A DNA stretch of 56,374 nt from Mycobacterium sp. E1747 (GCF_001667775.1 NZ_LZJI01000072.1:1-56374); one strand, 5' to 3'. Positions 20,438 to 30,445 are shown, numbered from the stretch's first letter. Translations and numbers: made by a program. The notes: generated by a model not told the origin, from the letters alone.

Positions 20438-23343
20438 GCAACACGAGCAACGAGACCCAACGTGACCTGAGCGCGGCCGACACCGGTCCGATCAACGCCA
20501 AGGGCCTGTCCAAGGCCGAGCGGGGCCACCGCCCGTACCTGCCGCACGCGATCCGCATCTTTGCGGTGCCGATCATCTTGGTCTGGTTGTTCGTGACGGT
20601 CCTGGTGAATGTCATCGTTCCGACACTGGAGAAAGTGGGCGAGGCCCACTCGGCGCCGATGACGCCGCTGGACGCGCCGTCGATGAAGGCGATGATGCGG
20701 ATCGGACACAACTTCCGCGAATTCGACTCCAACGGCACGGTGATGGTGGTGTTGGAGGGCCAGCAACCGCTCGGCCCCGACGCGCACCAGTACTACGACA
20801 AGCTGATTCGGCAACTCCGCCAGGACCCCAAGCACATCCGGCACATCCAGGACTTCTGGGGTGACCGGCTGACGGCGGCGGGCGCGCAGAGCGCTGATGC
20901 CAAGGCCGCCTATGTGCAGATCTACGTTGCCGGAAATCAAGGCACGACGCAGGCGAACGAATCCGTGGATTCCGTCCGCAAGGTGATCGAGGAGAACAAG
21001 GCGCCGCACGGCGTGAAGGCCTACGTCACCGGCCCCGCCGCGCTGTCCGACGACACGCACATCATCGGCAACGCCAGCCTGGCCAAGATCACGCTGTTCA
21101 CGTTGGGCGCCATCGCGATCATGTTGCTGCTGGTCTACCGGTCCATCGTCACCACGCTGGTCCAGCTGTTCATGACCTTTGTCGCGCTGGCGTGTTCGCG
21201 GGGGGTCGTCGCGGTTCTGGCGTACCACGACGCATTCGGGCTCACCACCTTCGCCGCCAATATCCTCACCATGTTGGCGATCGCCGCGGGGACGGACTAC
21301 GGCATCTTCCTGATCGGCCGTTATCAGGAGGCGTTGGCCGCAGGTGAGGACCGAGAAACCGCGTACTACACCACGTTCAAGGGTGTCGCACCGGTCATCT
21401 TGGGGTCGGGCCTGACGATCGCGGGCGCGACCTATTGCCTCAGTTTCTCGCGGCTACCCTGGTTCAGCACCATGGGGCCGCCCGTGGCGATCGGCATGAT
21501 CGTCGTGGTGCTGGCCGGCGTCACACTGGGGCCCGCGGTGGTCTTCGTCGGCAGCCGCTTCCACCTGTTCGAGAGGCAGGCCAAGCGAGGCCGGCTGTGG
21601 CGCCGGGTGGGTACCGCCGTAGTACGTTGGCCGGCACCGATTTTGGCCGTCAGCGCCGCGGTCGTGCTGGTCGGCATGACCGCCTTGCCGAGCTTCCACA
21701 CGAGTTACAACGACCGCCATTACCTGCCGTTGTCAGCGCCATCAAATCAAGGACAAGAGGCCGCGAACCGGCATTTCTCCGAGGCGCGGATGAACCCGGA
21801 CCTGTTGATGATCGAATCCGACCACGACATGCGAAACCCGGCCGACATGCTGGTGCTGGACCGGGTGGCCAAAAACGAGATGCGCACGCTGGGCGTCGCC
21901 ATGGTCCAGGACATCACCCGGCCGCTGGGCATTCCGATCCAGCACAGCTCGATACCGTTTCAGAACAGCGTCCAGAGTCAGACGACGATGCAGAACATGG
22001 CCTTCCTCAAGGAACGCATCGCCGACATCCTGCGGATGGCCGACGACCTGCAGACCCAGATCGACACCACGCAACGCCAATACGAGGTGTCGCTAGACCT
22101 GGCCAACGCCGCCGACGACAGCGCGAAGACCACCGCGGTGACATCGGAGATCACCGACACCCTGCGTAACCACATCGCGGATTTCGACGACACCTTCCGG
22201 CCGATACGCAGCATCTTCTACTGGGAGCGGCACTGCTACGACATTCCCGTCTGCATCGGATTGAGGTCCCTGTTCGACACATTCGACGGGTTCGACCAAC
22301 TCGCCGAGCAATTCCATTACCTGACAACCGATATCCAGCACACCGCCAAAGCCTCACGCGACCTGACCGCGCTATTTCCCACGCTGATCACCACGCTGAA
22401 GACCACCAGGGGCATCACGCTCACCCTGTATCAGACGTTCAAAGCGATGATCGACCAGATGGAGGCGATGAGCAACACCGCGATCGTGATGGGTCAAAGC
22501 TTCGACGCATCGAAGAACGACGACTTCTTCTACCTGCCGCCCGAGGCCTTCGACAACCCGGACTTCCAGACCGGCCTTCGAATGTTCTTGTCACCGGACG
22601 GTAAATCGGCGCGGTTCTTCATCACGCATCAGGGCGATCCGATGTCGCCGGAGGGCACTGCGCAAGTCGACGCCGAACGCACCGCCGCGCAGGAGGGTCT
22701 CAAGCAGTCGTCGCTGTCCGACGCCCGGGTCTATCTGGGCGGAACCGCCGCGACGTTCAAGGACATGGGCGACGGCGAGAAATACGATCTGATGATCGCC
22801 GTGGTGTCCGCCTTGACGCTGATCTTCATGATCATGCTGCTGCTTACCCGCAGCGTGGTAGCCGCGTTGGTGATCGTCGGCACCGCGGCCAGCTCGATCG
22901 CAGCGTCGTTCGGCCTGTCCGTGCTGATTTGGCAGGACCTGTTCGGCATCAGGATCCACTGGATCGTGATGGCGCTGTCCGTGATCATCCTGCTGGCCGT
23001 CGGATCCGACTACAACCTGTTGCTGGTCTCCCGGTTCAAAGAAGAGATCCATGCCGGCCTCAAGACGGGAATCATCCGGTCGATGGCGGGTACCGGTGGG
23101 GTGGTGACGGCGGCCGGTCTGGTGTTCGCGTTCACCATGGCGGCCATGTTGGGCAGCGACTTGCGGGTGCTGGGGCAGTTCGGTTCGACGGTGTGCATCG
23201 GTCTGCTGCTCGACACGCTCGTCGTGCGCACGTTGCTGATGCCGTCGATCGCGACGCTGCTGGGCCGTTGGTTCTGGTGGCCGCGGGTGGTGCATCCACG
23301 GGGCGACAACGCTCGGCGGTCGGTGGCGGCAGCCTCCGCCTAA
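20434..23343 (+). CDS. MmpL-family transporter, MmpL4/5-like
   Basis: 969-residue RND transporter in the inner membrane. The first helix is near 45-65, the first periplasmic loop about 66-220, GTDYGIFLIGRYQEAL near 287 and GSDYNLLLVSRFKEEI near 852. The second periplasmic loop contains FYWERHCYDIPVC, then a long heptad-rich segment (about 500-690) like the coiled-coil insertion of MmpL4/MmpL5-type (cluster I) proteins. This differs from the mmpL10-like gene upstream. Its start overlaps the mmpS stop by 4 bp. Its stop overlaps the convergent degV stop at 23340-23343. The substrate (siderophore, glycolipid or drug) cannot be read from sequence. Confidence 0.88.
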   Translation: MSNTSNETQRDLSAADTGPINAKGLSKAERGHRPYLPHAIRIFAVPIILVWLFVTVLVNVIVPTLEKVGEAHSAPMTPLDAPSMKAMMRIGHNFREFDSNGTVMVVLEGQQPLGPDAHQYYDKLIRQLRQDPKHIRHIQDFWGDRLTAAGAQSADAKAAYVQIYVAGNQGTTQANESVDSVRKVIEENKAPHGVKAYVTGPAALSDDTHIIGNASLAKITLFTLGAIAIMLLLVYRSIVTTLVQLFMTFVALACSRGVVAVLAYHDAFGLTTFAANILTMLAIAAGTDYGIFLIGRYQEALAAGEDRETAYYTTFKGVAPVILGSGLTIAGATYCLSFSRLPWFSTMGPPVAIGMIVVVLAGVTLGPAVVFVGSRFHLFERQAKRGRLWRRVGTAVVRWPAPILAVSAAVVLVGMTALPSFHTSYNDRHYLPLSAPSNQGQEAANRHFSEARMNPDLLMIESDHDMRNPADMLVLDRVAKNEMRTLGVAMVQDITRPLGIPIQHSSIPFQNSVQSQTTMQNMAFLKERIADILRMADDLQTQIDTTQRQYEVSLDLANAADDSAKTTAVTSEITDTLRNHIADFDDTFRPIRSIFYWERHCYDIPVCIGLRSLFDTFDGFDQLAEQFHYLTTDIQHTAKASRDLTALFPTLITTLKTTRGITLTLYQTFKAMIDQMEAMSNTAIVMGQSFDASKNDDFFYLPPEAFDNPDFQTGLRMFLSPDGKSARFFITHQGDPMSPEGTAQVDAERTAAQEGLKQSSLSDARVYLGGTAATFKDMGDGEKYDLMIAVVSALTLIFMIMLLLTRSVVAALVIVGTAASSIAASFGLSVLIWQDLFGIRIHWIVMALSVIILLAVGSDYNLLLVSRFKEEIHAGLKTGIIRSMAGTGGVVTAAGLVFAFTMAAMLGSDLRVLGQFGSTVCIGLLLDTLVVRTLLMPSIATLLGRWFWWPRVVHPRGDNARRSVAAASA

Positions 23344-24173
23344 GGCGTCGGCGGCTGGACGACGACGGCGACGGCTCCCGCGCCGACGTGCAGTGCCAGC
23401 ACCGGACCCAACGGGGTGATGATCGCCGGCTCGCAGGCCGGCAACCGCCGCGCCAGCGTCGCGGCCACCTCCTTGGCGCCGTCCGGGTTGGCGACGTGGT
23501 GCACCGCCAGGGCGGCGGGGCCGTCGCCGACAACCTCGCAGACCCGGTCGATCATCGCCTCCGTCGCGTGGCTGATGGTGCGCACCCGTTGGGCCAGAAC
23601 GAGTTTCCCGTCGTCGATGCGCAGTAACGGCTTGAGTGCGAGCGCGGTGCCCAGCCACGCCTTGGCACCGCCGATCCGCCCGCTGCGGCGCAGGTTGTCC
23701 AGTTGATGCACCACCATGAACGCATGGGTCTGCCGCGCGGCCGAATTCGCCGCCTCGGCGACGGCGTCAAGGTCACCACCCGCGGCCGCAACCCGCGCGG
23801 CCGCCAACGCCACGAAACCGGTGCCCATCGCGGTCGACTTCGAGTCGACGACGCGCACGTGGGGGTCCAGGTCGGCGGCGGTCCGTTGCGCGGCGCCGCA
23901 GGTGCCCGACAGCGCGGACGAGATGTGCACCGCCACCACGCCGTCTCCGCCGCTGTCGGCCAACGCTTGCTGATACGCGTCGGCCAGTTCGGCGGGTGTG
24001 GCCGCCGCAGTGGTCGCGTGGCGCTGGTAGATGTCTTCCGGGATCTGATCCACACCGTCCCGCAGATCGACGCCGTCGAGCAGAATATGCAGCGGGACAA
24101 CGCGAATCGCCCACTCGTCCAGCAAGTCGGGAGGCAAGCGCGCCGACGCGTCGGTCACCACAACGACAGACAC
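23340..24173 (-). CDS. DegV-family fatty-acid-binding protein
   Basis: 277 residues, DegV family: opens with VVVVTDASARLPPDL, contains VHISSALSGTC near 103 (the fatty-acid carboxylate-binding serine region) and VRVVDSKSTAMGTGF near 127. DegV proteins bind fatty acids; in Firmicutes the FakB members present them to a FakA kinase, but no fakA-like gene is visible here. By position this is the orthologue of M. tuberculosis Rv2417c. It is the last gene of the nadD operon, 5 bp after octT, so a role in handling the octanoyl chain used by OctT is an attractive but untested idea. Confidence 0.88.
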   Translation of the reverse strand: MSVVVVTDASARLPPDLLDEWAIRVVPLHILLDGVDLRDGVDQIPEDIYQRHATTAAATPAELADAYQQALADSGGDGVVAVHISSALSGTCGAAQRTAADLDPHVRVVDSKSTAMGTGFVALAAARVAAAGGDLDAVAEAANSAARQTHAFMVVHQLDNLRRSGRIGGAKAWLGTALALKPLLRIDDGKLVLAQRVRTISHATEAMIDRVCEVVGDGPAALAVHHVANPDGAKEVAATLARRLPACEPAIITPLGPVLALHVGAGAVAVVVQPPTP

Positions 24174-24178
24174 GGGGG

Positions 24179-24916
24179 CTACCCGCGCGGCTTATCGGTC
24201 GCCACGCCCGCCTCGGCCAGCGCCTTGAGCATCAGCTCGGCAACCGCCTGGTGCGCCTCGAAATTCCAGTGGATGCCGTCCGGATTGCCCCGGCCGGACA
24301 TGATCTGCTCGGCGACGGCGGCTTTCAGGTCGACGAGGGGCACATCGTGGGTCTGCGCCCACTCGGTGATCGCCGCCACCGTTCCCGGGCGGCCGTGGTG
24401 GGCCTGGGCGTAGGTGTCGGCGATGTGCACCGAGGGCAGTGACGCGACGATCGGGATCCCGGGCCGGTTGAAATCGATTGCGCCGCGGGTCTGTTCGAGG
24501 TATTCGACGCTGAGGTGCGGGGGCAGCGCCGACCTGGCCACCGGTGAGAGTCGGGGCTGTAGCCAGCCGTAACCGTCGCGAACCCAGCGGCGCAAGCGCG
24601 GCGGGCGCACGTAGCGGATGAGTTCCCGCAGCGCGGTCGGCAGCACCGACGGCAGCGAATCCATGCCGCCGGTGGCGAAGATGACGGCGCCCGCCCTGGG
24701 CAGCGCCGCCCACGCGCGCGGGTCCTGGGTGGCCGCCCACCAGATGTCGCGGCAGGTCCAGCCGATGCGACCGATGAGCTCGACGTCCCAATCCAACTGT
24801 TTGGCAACGATGTTCGGCCAGATGCGGGGATCGTCGGCGGGCAGGCCGCCGGTAGGTCCGTAGTACGCCAGGGAGTCGGCGAAAATCAGCAGCGTCGGTC
24901 GTGGCTCAGAGGACAT
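24179..24916 (-). CDS. octT: Diglucosylglycerate octanoyltransferase (SGNH hydrolase fold)
   Basis: 245 residues from the ATG at 24916; it overlaps the gpgP stop by 11 bp. The SGNH-hydrolase-like nucleophile block is ADSLAYYG near residue 13, and the catalytic Asp-x-x-His pair is DGIHWN near 219. By synteny it is the orthologue of Rv2418c (OctT), which transfers octanoate to diglucosylglycerate early in methylglucose lipopolysaccharide (MGLP) synthesis in the cytosol. The adjacent gpgP supplies an earlier step of the same pathway. Upstream in-frame sequence is rejected because it lies inside gpgP. Confidence 0.85.
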   Translation of the reverse strand: MSSEPRPTLLIFADSLAYYGPTGGLPADDPRIWPNIVAKQLDWDVELIGRIGWTCRDIWWAATQDPRAWAALPRAGAVIFATGGMDSLPSVLPTALRELIRYVRPPRLRRWVRDGYGWLQPRLSPVARSALPPHLSVEYLEQTRGAIDFNRPGIPIVASLPSVHIADTYAQAHHGRPGTVAAITEWAQTHDVPLVDLKAAVAEQIMSGRGNPDGIHWNFEAHQAVAELMLKALAEAGVATDKPRG

Positions 24917-25580
24917 CGTTGGACACCTGCGCCGAAGCGTTCCACACGTCGAGGCGCCAGCGGATCGCATCGAAACTCGCGCCTTGCTCGTTCCAGTGAC
25001 CGGAAAGCTGGACCCAGCTCGCGTTTCCCATACCGCCCAATACCGGCCAGTTGGCAACCGGAAGTTTGAGCAACGCGGCCGACAGCGCGGCGATCAAGCC
25101 GCCGTGAGCCACCAGCACCACCGGGCGATCCGCGTGCTGGGGATCGCCCCATTCCGGTTCGCCGGAGACCAATTCGGCGACCAGTGGCACACTGCGGGCG
25201 GCGACGTCGACGCGGCTCTCGCCGCCGTGCGGCGCCCAGGTGGCGTCCTCGCGCCAGGCCAGCCGGGCACCCGGAGCCTGCGCATCCACCTCGGTGTGCG
25301 TCAGTCCCTGCCAGTCGCCGAGATGGGTTTCCCGCAACCGCTTGTCCACCCGGATCGGCAGGCCGCTTCGCTCCCCCAGCCTGATCGCCGTGTCGTAGGC
25401 GCGATGCAGATCCGACGACACGATCAGCAACGGCTGCAGCTTGCCCAGGACCTCGGCGGCGGCGACCGCTTGGGCGCGGCCGAGTTCGCTAAGTCGGGAA
25501 TCCAGCTGGCCCTGCATCCTGCTGCCTGCGTTGTACTCGGTTTGCCCGTGCCGCAACATGATCAGCCGACGAATCGTCAT
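24906..25580 (-). CDS. gpgP: Glucosyl-3-phosphoglycerate phosphatase
   Basis: 224 residues, histidine phosphatase superfamily. The phosphate-accepting histidine is in LRHGQTEYN (His11), and the second catalytic histidine is in LVAHGGL near 160. The orthologue (Rv2419c) dephosphorylates glucosyl-3-phosphoglycerate to glucosylglycerate for MGLP synthesis; broader phosphoglycerate mutase-like activity was the older annotation. The ATG at 25580 overlaps the rsfS stop (ATGA), showing coupling. A longer in-frame reading into rsfS is not supported. Confidence 0.88.
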   Translation of the reverse strand: MTIRRLIMLRHGQTEYNAGSRMQGQLDSRLSELGRAQAVAAAEVLGKLQPLLIVSSDLHRAYDTAIRLGERSGLPIRVDKRLRETHLGDWQGLTHTEVDAQAPGARLAWREDATWAPHGGESRVDVAARSVPLVAELVSGEPEWGDPQHADRPVVLVAHGGLIAALSAALLKLPVANWPVLGGMGNASWVQLSGHWNEQGASFDAIRWRLDVWNASAQVSNDVL

Positions 25581-25966
25581 GGCGTGGCCGTCGAGTCGTC
25601 GGGGTCTTCGGTCAGGTCCACGGACACCACGGGGCAGTCTCCCCACAACCGGTCCAGGGCATAGAACTCGCGGTCTTCCTGGTGCTGGATGTGCACGACG
25701 ATGTCGCGGTAGTCCAGCAACGTCCAGCGGCCCTCCCGGGTGCCCTCCCGGCGCGCGGGCTTGTAGCCGGCCCTGCGCATCTTCTCCTCGACCTCGTCGA
25801 CGATGGCGTTGACCTGTCGCTCATTGGACGCCGAGGCGATCACGAAACAGTCCGTGATGACCAGCTGGCCCGACACGTCGATCACGATGACGTCATCTGC
25901 CAGTTTCGAGGCGGCCGCGCCGGCGGCCACGGTCGCCATGTCGATGGCCTCCTGCGTGGCGGTCAT
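25577..25966 (-). CDS. rsfS: Ribosomal silencing factor RsfS
   Basis: 129 residues. It has the complete RsfS/Iojap core: residues 22-45 ([20 protein letters not shown]), then [22 protein letters not shown] near 82-103. RsfS binds L14 on the 50S subunit and blocks joining with 30S during nutrient limitation. The ATG at 25966 overlaps the nadD stop and a purine-rich stretch precedes it, so I reject the much longer upstream reading. Confidence 0.93.
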   Translation of the reverse strand: MTATQEAIDMATVAAGAAASKLADDVIVIDVSGQLVITDCFVIASASNERQVNAIVDEVEEKMRRAGYKPARREGTREGRWTLLDYRDIVVHIQHQEDREFYALDRLWGDCPVVSVDLTEDPDDSTATP

Positions 25967-26631
25967 GTGTTGTTCCCGGCGGGCAGGGTTGATCGGCTCA
26001 CGGTGTCCTTCGAGTGTTCGCCGGCGCGGTACAGCCGGCGCTTGGAGACGTATTGCACGACGCCGTCGGGCATCAGGTACCACAGGGGCCGGTGTTGTTC
26101 GGCGCGCAGCCGGCAATCGGTCGACGAGATGGCCAACGCCGGGATCTCGACGAGCGTCAGCACATCCTCGGCCAGCTCGCCCAGCACACCGGTGATGTGT
26201 TCGCGCCGCAGCTCGTATCCGGGCCGGCTGACGCCGACGAATCGCGCCAGGTCGAACATCTCCTGCCAACCCTGCCAGGACAGGATGGAGGCGAGCGCGT
26301 CGGCGCCGGTGATGAAGTACAGCTGCGAATCCGGGTTGAGAGCGTGCAGATCCCGCAGGGTGTCCTTGGTGTAGGTGGGACCGGCGCGGTCGATGTCGAC
26401 CCGGCTCACCGAGAAGCGCGGGTTCGACGCGGTGGCGATCACCGTCATCAGGTACCGGTCCTCGGCCGCGGATACGTGCCGATCCTTTTGCCAGGGCTGG
26501 CCGCTGGGCACGAACACCACTTCGTCGAGGTCGAACAGGTCGGCGACCTCGCTGGCGGCAACCAGGTGCCCGTAATGGATGGGATCGAACGTCCCACCCA
26601 TCACACCTAGCCTGCGCAGCTCCTTTTGCAC
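25963..26631 (-). CDS. nadD: Nicotinate-nucleotide adenylyltransferase
   Basis: 222 residues, GTG start at 26631 with the head of the protein ([18 protein letters not shown]) beginning at residue 9. The GGTFDPxHxGH motif is the nucleotidyltransferase signature, and the ISSTDCR signature is near 188. NadD makes deamido-NAD from nicotinate mononucleotide and ATP; NadE, encoded 10 kb away in this window, completes NAD. It is the first gene of the five-gene minus-strand operon. The only upstream region is the 187-bp gap before the VWA gene. The C-terminal tail beyond about 200 is family-variable. Confidence 0.95.
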   Translation of the reverse strand: MQKELRRLGVMGGTFDPIHYGHLVAASEVADLFDLDEVVFVPSGQPWQKDRHVSAAEDRYLMTVIATASNPRFSVSRVDIDRAGPTYTKDTLRDLHALNPDSQLYFITGADALASILSWQGWQEMFDLARFVGVSRPGYELRREHITGVLGELAEDVLTLVEIPALAISSTDCRLRAEQHRPLWYLMPDGVVQYVSKRRLYRAGEHSKDTVSRSTLPAGNNT

Positions 26632-26723
26632 GATTTGCCAGCTTACTTGAGGCGCCGACCAGGCCCGATTTGGTCACAGCGGCCACAGCAGCCCCGAGCG
26701 GGCAGCCGGCCGATCGCGCGACA

Positions 26724-26770
26724 CACGCTGGCGTGACGCTCGGCGCTCGGGGTCACGCTGGCGTGACGCT
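26724..26770. repeat. Two 17-bp direct repeats upstream of nadD
   Basis: CACGCTGGCGTGACGCT occurs at 26724-26740 and again at 26754-26770, a 30-bp period. Each copy contains the hairpin CACGC-TG-GCGTG. It lies in the 187-bp gap (26632-26818) between the VWA gene stop and nadD start, which has no credible ORF. Similar motifs are common in mycobacterial intergenic DNA as far as I recall; a regulatory role is unproven. Confidence 0.55.
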
Positions 26771-26818
26771 GGCCATCGTGGGTGGCGCCCCCGTGAAGAG
26801 CGACAAGGCGATGGGGGC

Positions 26819-28267
26819 TCACACCGGCAGCAGTTGGTCGATCACCGCGGCCAACTGCTTGGCCGACCGGCATTCGTGCATCGTGATGACCTCTTGGTAG
26901 CGCGGCACCGCCGAGTCGCCGCTGCCCCACAGGTGCTTGGGCTCGGGATTGAGCCAGTGCGCGTGCCGGCTGGCGGTCACCATGTGCGACAGCAGCTCGG
27001 TCTCCGGATTGCGGTAGTTGGTGCGCCCGTCGCCCAGAACCAGCAGCGAGCTGCGCGGCGACAGCGCGTTCGGGTGGGCCTGTAGGAACGAGGCGAAGGC
27101 GTTGCCGTAGTCGGAGTGCCCGTCACGGCTGTACACGCCGGCCTCCCGGGTGATCCGCTGGATCGCCACGGCTAGGTCGGCTTCCGGGCCGAACATGTGG
27201 GTGACCTCGTCGGTCGTGTCGATGAACGCGAAGACCCGAACCCGTGAGAACTGCTGCCGCAGGGCGTGTACCAGGAGCAGGGTGAAGTGACTGAACCCGG
27301 CGACCGAACCCGAAACATCGCACAGCACCACCAGTTCCGGCCGGGCCGGGCGGGGCTTGGCCAGCACCACGTCGATCGGCACGCCGCCGGTGGACATCGA
27401 TTTGCGCAGCGTCTTGCGCAGGTCGATGGTGCCGGCCCGGGAGCGCCGCCGCCGGGCCGCGAGCCGGGTCGCCAGGGTGCGGGCCAGCGGCGCCACGACC
27501 CGTTGCATCTGGCGCAGCTGTTCGCCCGAGGCGCGCAGGAATTCGACGTTCTCCGAAAGCTGTGGGATGCCGTACATCTGGACGTGGTCGCGGCCGAGTT
27601 GCTCGGCGGTGCGCCGTTTGGTCTCGGCGTCGACCAGTTTGCGTAACTGCGAAATCCGCTGCGCGGCCAGGGCTTTGGCGATCTGCTCCTGGGTTGGCGT
27701 GGGCTCGTCGCCGTACGGGGCGAGCAGGCCCGCCAACAGCTTGCCCTCCAATTCGTCCAACGCCATCGCCTTGAGCGCCTGATACGAGGAGAACGAGGGG
27801 CCGCGGCTGGAACTGTACTTGCCGTATGCCTCGACGATGCGCGCGATCATCGCGACGAGCCGCTCGTCCATGGCGGCGAGGTCGGGGTTCTCGTTGAGCA
27901 GGTCCAGCAACATCTGGCGCATCGCCTCGACGTCGTCGGGCGGCAACGAATCGTCGTCTTGTGGCCCGTCGGCTCCCTCGTCGGCGACCACCGCGCGTGC
28001 GCCCAGCGCCGCGGGAAACCACAGGTCGAACATGGCGTCGTAGGTGTCGCGGTGATCGGGTTGGCGCAGCACCGCGCAGGCGATGCCCTCGCGCAGCACC
28101 TCCCGGTCGCCCAAGCCGAGCGTCACCATCACCCGGCCGGCGTCCACCGTCTCGGACGGGCCCACCGAAATACCAACTCCGCGAAGCGCTTCGACGAAGC
28201 CCACCAGGTGGCCCGGCAGTCCATGCGGGGCGAGCGGCCGGGTGAAGCGGATGCGGCGGGAGGCCAT
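26819..28267 (-). CDS. VWA-domain CoxE-like protein
   Basis: 482 residues, cytosolic by sequence. The C-terminal von Willebrand A domain carries the metal-binding DVSGS near residue 318, preceded by PELVVLC. The N-terminal half (residues 20-290) is the helical CoxE-type region, with an Arg-rich stretch (RLAARRRRSRAG near 277). Proteins of this type pair with MoxR AAA+ ATPases as chaperone-like complexes that activate metalloenzymes or cell-surface systems. The MoxR partner lies immediately upstream with a 6-bp gap. Synteny suggests Rv2425c. The client is unknown. Confidence 0.88.
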   Translation of the reverse strand: MASRRIRFTRPLAPHGLPGHLVGFVEALRGVGISVGPSETVDAGRVMVTLGLGDREVLREGIACAVLRQPDHRDTYDAMFDLWFPAALGARAVVADEGADGPQDDDSLPPDDVEAMRQMLLDLLNENPDLAAMDERLVAMIARIVEAYGKYSSSRGPSFSSYQALKAMALDELEGKLLAGLLAPYGDEPTPTQEQIAKALAAQRISQLRKLVDAETKRRTAEQLGRDHVQMYGIPQLSENVEFLRASGEQLRQMQRVVAPLARTLATRLAARRRRSRAGTIDLRKTLRKSMSTGGVPIDVVLAKPRPARPELVVLCDVSGSVAGFSHFTLLLVHALRQQFSRVRVFAFIDTTDEVTHMFGPEADLAVAIQRITREAGVYSRDGHSDYGNAFASFLQAHPNALSPRSSLLVLGDGRTNYRNPETELLSHMVTASRHAHWLNPEPKHLWGSGDSAVPRYQEVITMHECRSAKQLAAVIDQLLPV

Positions 28268-28273
28268 GGGTTC

Positions 28274-29149
28274 CTAGTTCAACCGGAGTTCGCCGCTTGC
28301 GCGCTGCTGATCGGACTGATGCTTGAGCACGACGCCCAACGTGGCGGCAACGACGGCGTCGTCGATGGTGTCCAGGCCCAGCGCCAGCAGGGTGCGACCC
28401 CAGTCGATGGTCTCGGCGATGGACGGCACCTTCTTGAGTTGCATGCCGCGCAGCACGCCGATGATGCGCACCAGCTCATCGGCGAGGTGCTGGGGCAGCT
28501 CGGGCACGCGCGACAACAGGATGCGGCGCTCCAGTTCGGGACTGGGAAAGTCGATATGCAAGAACAGGCAGCGACGCTTGAGGGCCTCGGACAGCTCCCG
28601 GGTCGCGTTGGAGGTCAGCACGACGAACGGCGTCCGTTCCGCGGTGATCGTGCCCAGTTCGGGGACCGTCACCGCGAAGTCGGACAGCACCTCGAGCAGC
28701 AGGCCCTCGATTTCGATGTCGGCCTTGTCGGTCTCGTCGATCAGCAGCACGGTGGGCTCGGTGCGCCGGATCGCGGTCAGCAGCGGCCGCTGCAGCAGGA
28801 ACTCCTCGCTGAATACGTCGTCCTTGGTTTGGTCCCAGTCCCCTGAGCCGGCCTGGATACGAAGTATCTGCTTGGCGTGGTTCCACTCGTACAGGGCGCG
28901 TGCCTCATCCACCCCCTCGTAGCACTGCAGGCGGACCAGCCCCGAGTCGGTCGCCTGGGCGACGGCGCGGGCCAGTTCGGTCTTACCGACACCGGCGGGA
29001 CCCTCCACGAGCAGTGGCTTGCCGAGCCGGTCCGCCAGGAACACGGCGGTGGCGGTGGCGGTGTCGGGCAGGTAACCGGTCTCGGCCAACCGCCGCGACA
29101 CGTCGTCGATGTCGGCGAACAACGGCTTGGGCCGGGCGGGCACGCTCAC
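28274..29149 (-). CDS. MoxR-family AAA+ ATPase
   Basis: 291 residues from GTG 29149. Walker A is GPAGVGKTE near 46-54; Walker B is VLLIDETDKAD near 133; sensor 1 is VLTSNATRELSEAL near 174; an arginine finger region RRCLFLHIDFP follows. MoxR ATPases remodel or insert cofactors into partner proteins. It is operonic with the VWA/CoxE gene downstream and 36 bp after proA upstream. Synteny suggests Rv2426c. I place it as one half of a MoxR-VWA pair of unknown client. Confidence 0.92.
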   Translation of the reverse strand: MSVPARPKPLFADIDDVSRRLAETGYLPDTATATAVFLADRLGKPLLVEGPAGVGKTELARAVAQATDSGLVRLQCYEGVDEARALYEWNHAKQILRIQAGSGDWDQTKDDVFSEEFLLQRPLLTAIRRTEPTVLLIDETDKADIEIEGLLLEVLSDFAVTVPELGTITAERTPFVVLTSNATRELSEALKRRCLFLHIDFPSPELERRILLSRVPELPQHLADELVRIIGVLRGMQLKKVPSIAETIDWGRTLLALGLDTIDDAVVAATLGVVLKHQSDQQRASGELRLN

Positions 29150-29185
29150 TATCTGGGTTCTCCTAAAGCACTTTTCGTCGCGTTG

Positions 29186-30445
29186 TCAGGTGGGCCGGAC
29201 TTGCCCGTCACCCCACGCAATCCACTTGGTGGAGGTCAACTCCGGCAGGCCCATCGGGCCGCGCGCATGCAATTTCTGGGTCGAGATACCGATTTCCGCG
29301 CCGAAGCCGAACTGCTCACCGTCGGTGAACGCCGTCGACGCGTTGACCATCACCGCGGCCGCGTCGACACCGTCGCTAAACCGTTGGGCGGCAGCCATAT
29401 TGCTGGTCACGATCGCCTCGGTGTGCCCAGTCCCGTACTCGTTGATGTGAGCGATCGCGGCGTCGATGCCGTCCACCACCGCAACGGCGATGTCCATCGA
29501 CAGATACTCGCGGCGCAGGTCGTCCTCCCCGGCGTCCGCCGAAACCCCGCCGTGCACGGTCACACCCGCATTCTCGAGGGCGCCAATCAACCGGGGCAGC
29601 GCCTTCTTCGCGATCGTGGCGTCCACCAACAGCGTCTCGGCGGCGTTGCAGACGCTGGGGCGGCGGGTCTTGGAGTTCAGCAGGATTCGTTCCGCGAGAT
29701 CCAGGTCGGCTCCTTCGTGCACGTACACGTGACAGTTGCCGACACCCGTCTCGATGGTGGGCACCTGCGCATCGCGAACCACCGCGTCGATCAGGCTCGC
29801 TCCCCCGCGCGGGATCACGACGTCCACCAGCCCGCGGGCCTGAATCAGGTGCGTCACCGTCGAGCGATCGGCGGCCGAAAGCAGTTGCACCGCATCGGCG
29901 GGCAGGTCCTCACTGACGAGCGAGGCGCGCAGCACCTGCACCAGCGCCTGATTCGACCGCGCCGCCGACGAACTGCCCCGCAACAGCACCGCATTGCCCG
30001 ACTTGAGTGCCAGACCGAAGGCGTCCACGGTGACGTTGGGCCTACCCTCATAGATCATGCCGACGACGCCGAGCGGCACGCGCTGTTGCCGCAGATGCAA
30101 ACCGTTGGGCAGGGTGTAACCCCGCAGCACCTCCCCGACCGGGTCGGGCAGCCCGGCGACCTGGCGCAGGCCGGCGGCGATTCCCTCGACGCGTTTGGAG
30201 TCCAACGCCAGCCGGTCGAGCATCGCGGTAGGGGTGCCGGCGGCTTCGGCCGCGCTCAGATCTTCGGCGTTGGCGGACAGAATCAGATCGGTGTGGGCCG
30301 CTATCGCGTCGGCCGCGGAGCGTAGCGCCTGGTCCTTGGCCACCGTCGGCAACAATGCCAGGACGCGGGAGGCGACCCGGGCGCGCCGAGCGGCATTGTG
30401 GACCTCCCGGCGCAAGTCAGGAAGCGAGGGTGCTTGCAGACTCAT
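29186..30445 (-). CDS. proA: Gamma-glutamyl phosphate reductase
   Basis: 419 residues from the ATG at 30445; an in-frame upstream start adds 19 unlikely residues. Aldehyde-dehydrogenase superfamily: the catalytic cysteine is in [14 protein letters not shown] near 279, the NADP-binding segment [11 protein letters not shown] near 148, and [10 protein letters not shown] near 140. ProA makes glutamate semialdehyde from the ProB product in proline synthesis. ProB is encoded separately in this window at 43.2-44.3 kb. The downstream MoxR-VWA pair may share its transcript. Confidence 0.95.
   Translation of the reverse strand: MSLQAPSLPDLRREVHNAARRARVASRVLALLPTVAKDQALRSAADAIAAHTDLILSANAEDLSAAEAAGTPTAMLDRLALDSKRVEGIAAGLRQVAGLPDPVGEVLRGYTLPNGLHLRQQRVPLGVVGMIYEGRPNVTVDAFGLALKSGNAVLLRGSSSAARSNQALVQVLRASLVSEDLPADAVQLLSAADRSTVTHLIQARGLVDVVIPRGGASLIDAVVRDAQVPTIETGVGNCHVYVHEGADLDLAERILLNSKTRRPSVCNAAETLLVDATIAKKALPRLIGALENAGVTVHGGVSADAGEDDLRREYLSMDIAVAVVDGIDAAIAHINEYGTGHTEAIVTSNMAAAQRFSDGVDAAAVMVNASTAFTDGEQFGFGAEIGISTQKLHARGPMGLPELTSTKWIAWGDGQVRPT

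Noticed and set aside
25577..26686. A 369-residue reading of rsfS
   Set aside because: The upstream part overlaps nadD in another frame; the ATG at 25966 gives the normal RsfS length and the ATGA overlap.
26643..26930. Small ORFs on both strands around the nadD/VWA gap
   Set aside because: They overlap the end of the VWA gene and the short repeats, have no ribosome-binding site I trust, and show low-complexity composition.
28877..30325. Plus-strand frame opposite the MoxR gene and proA
   Set aside because: His/Gln/Arg-rich antisense pattern; both minus-strand genes have clear signatures.
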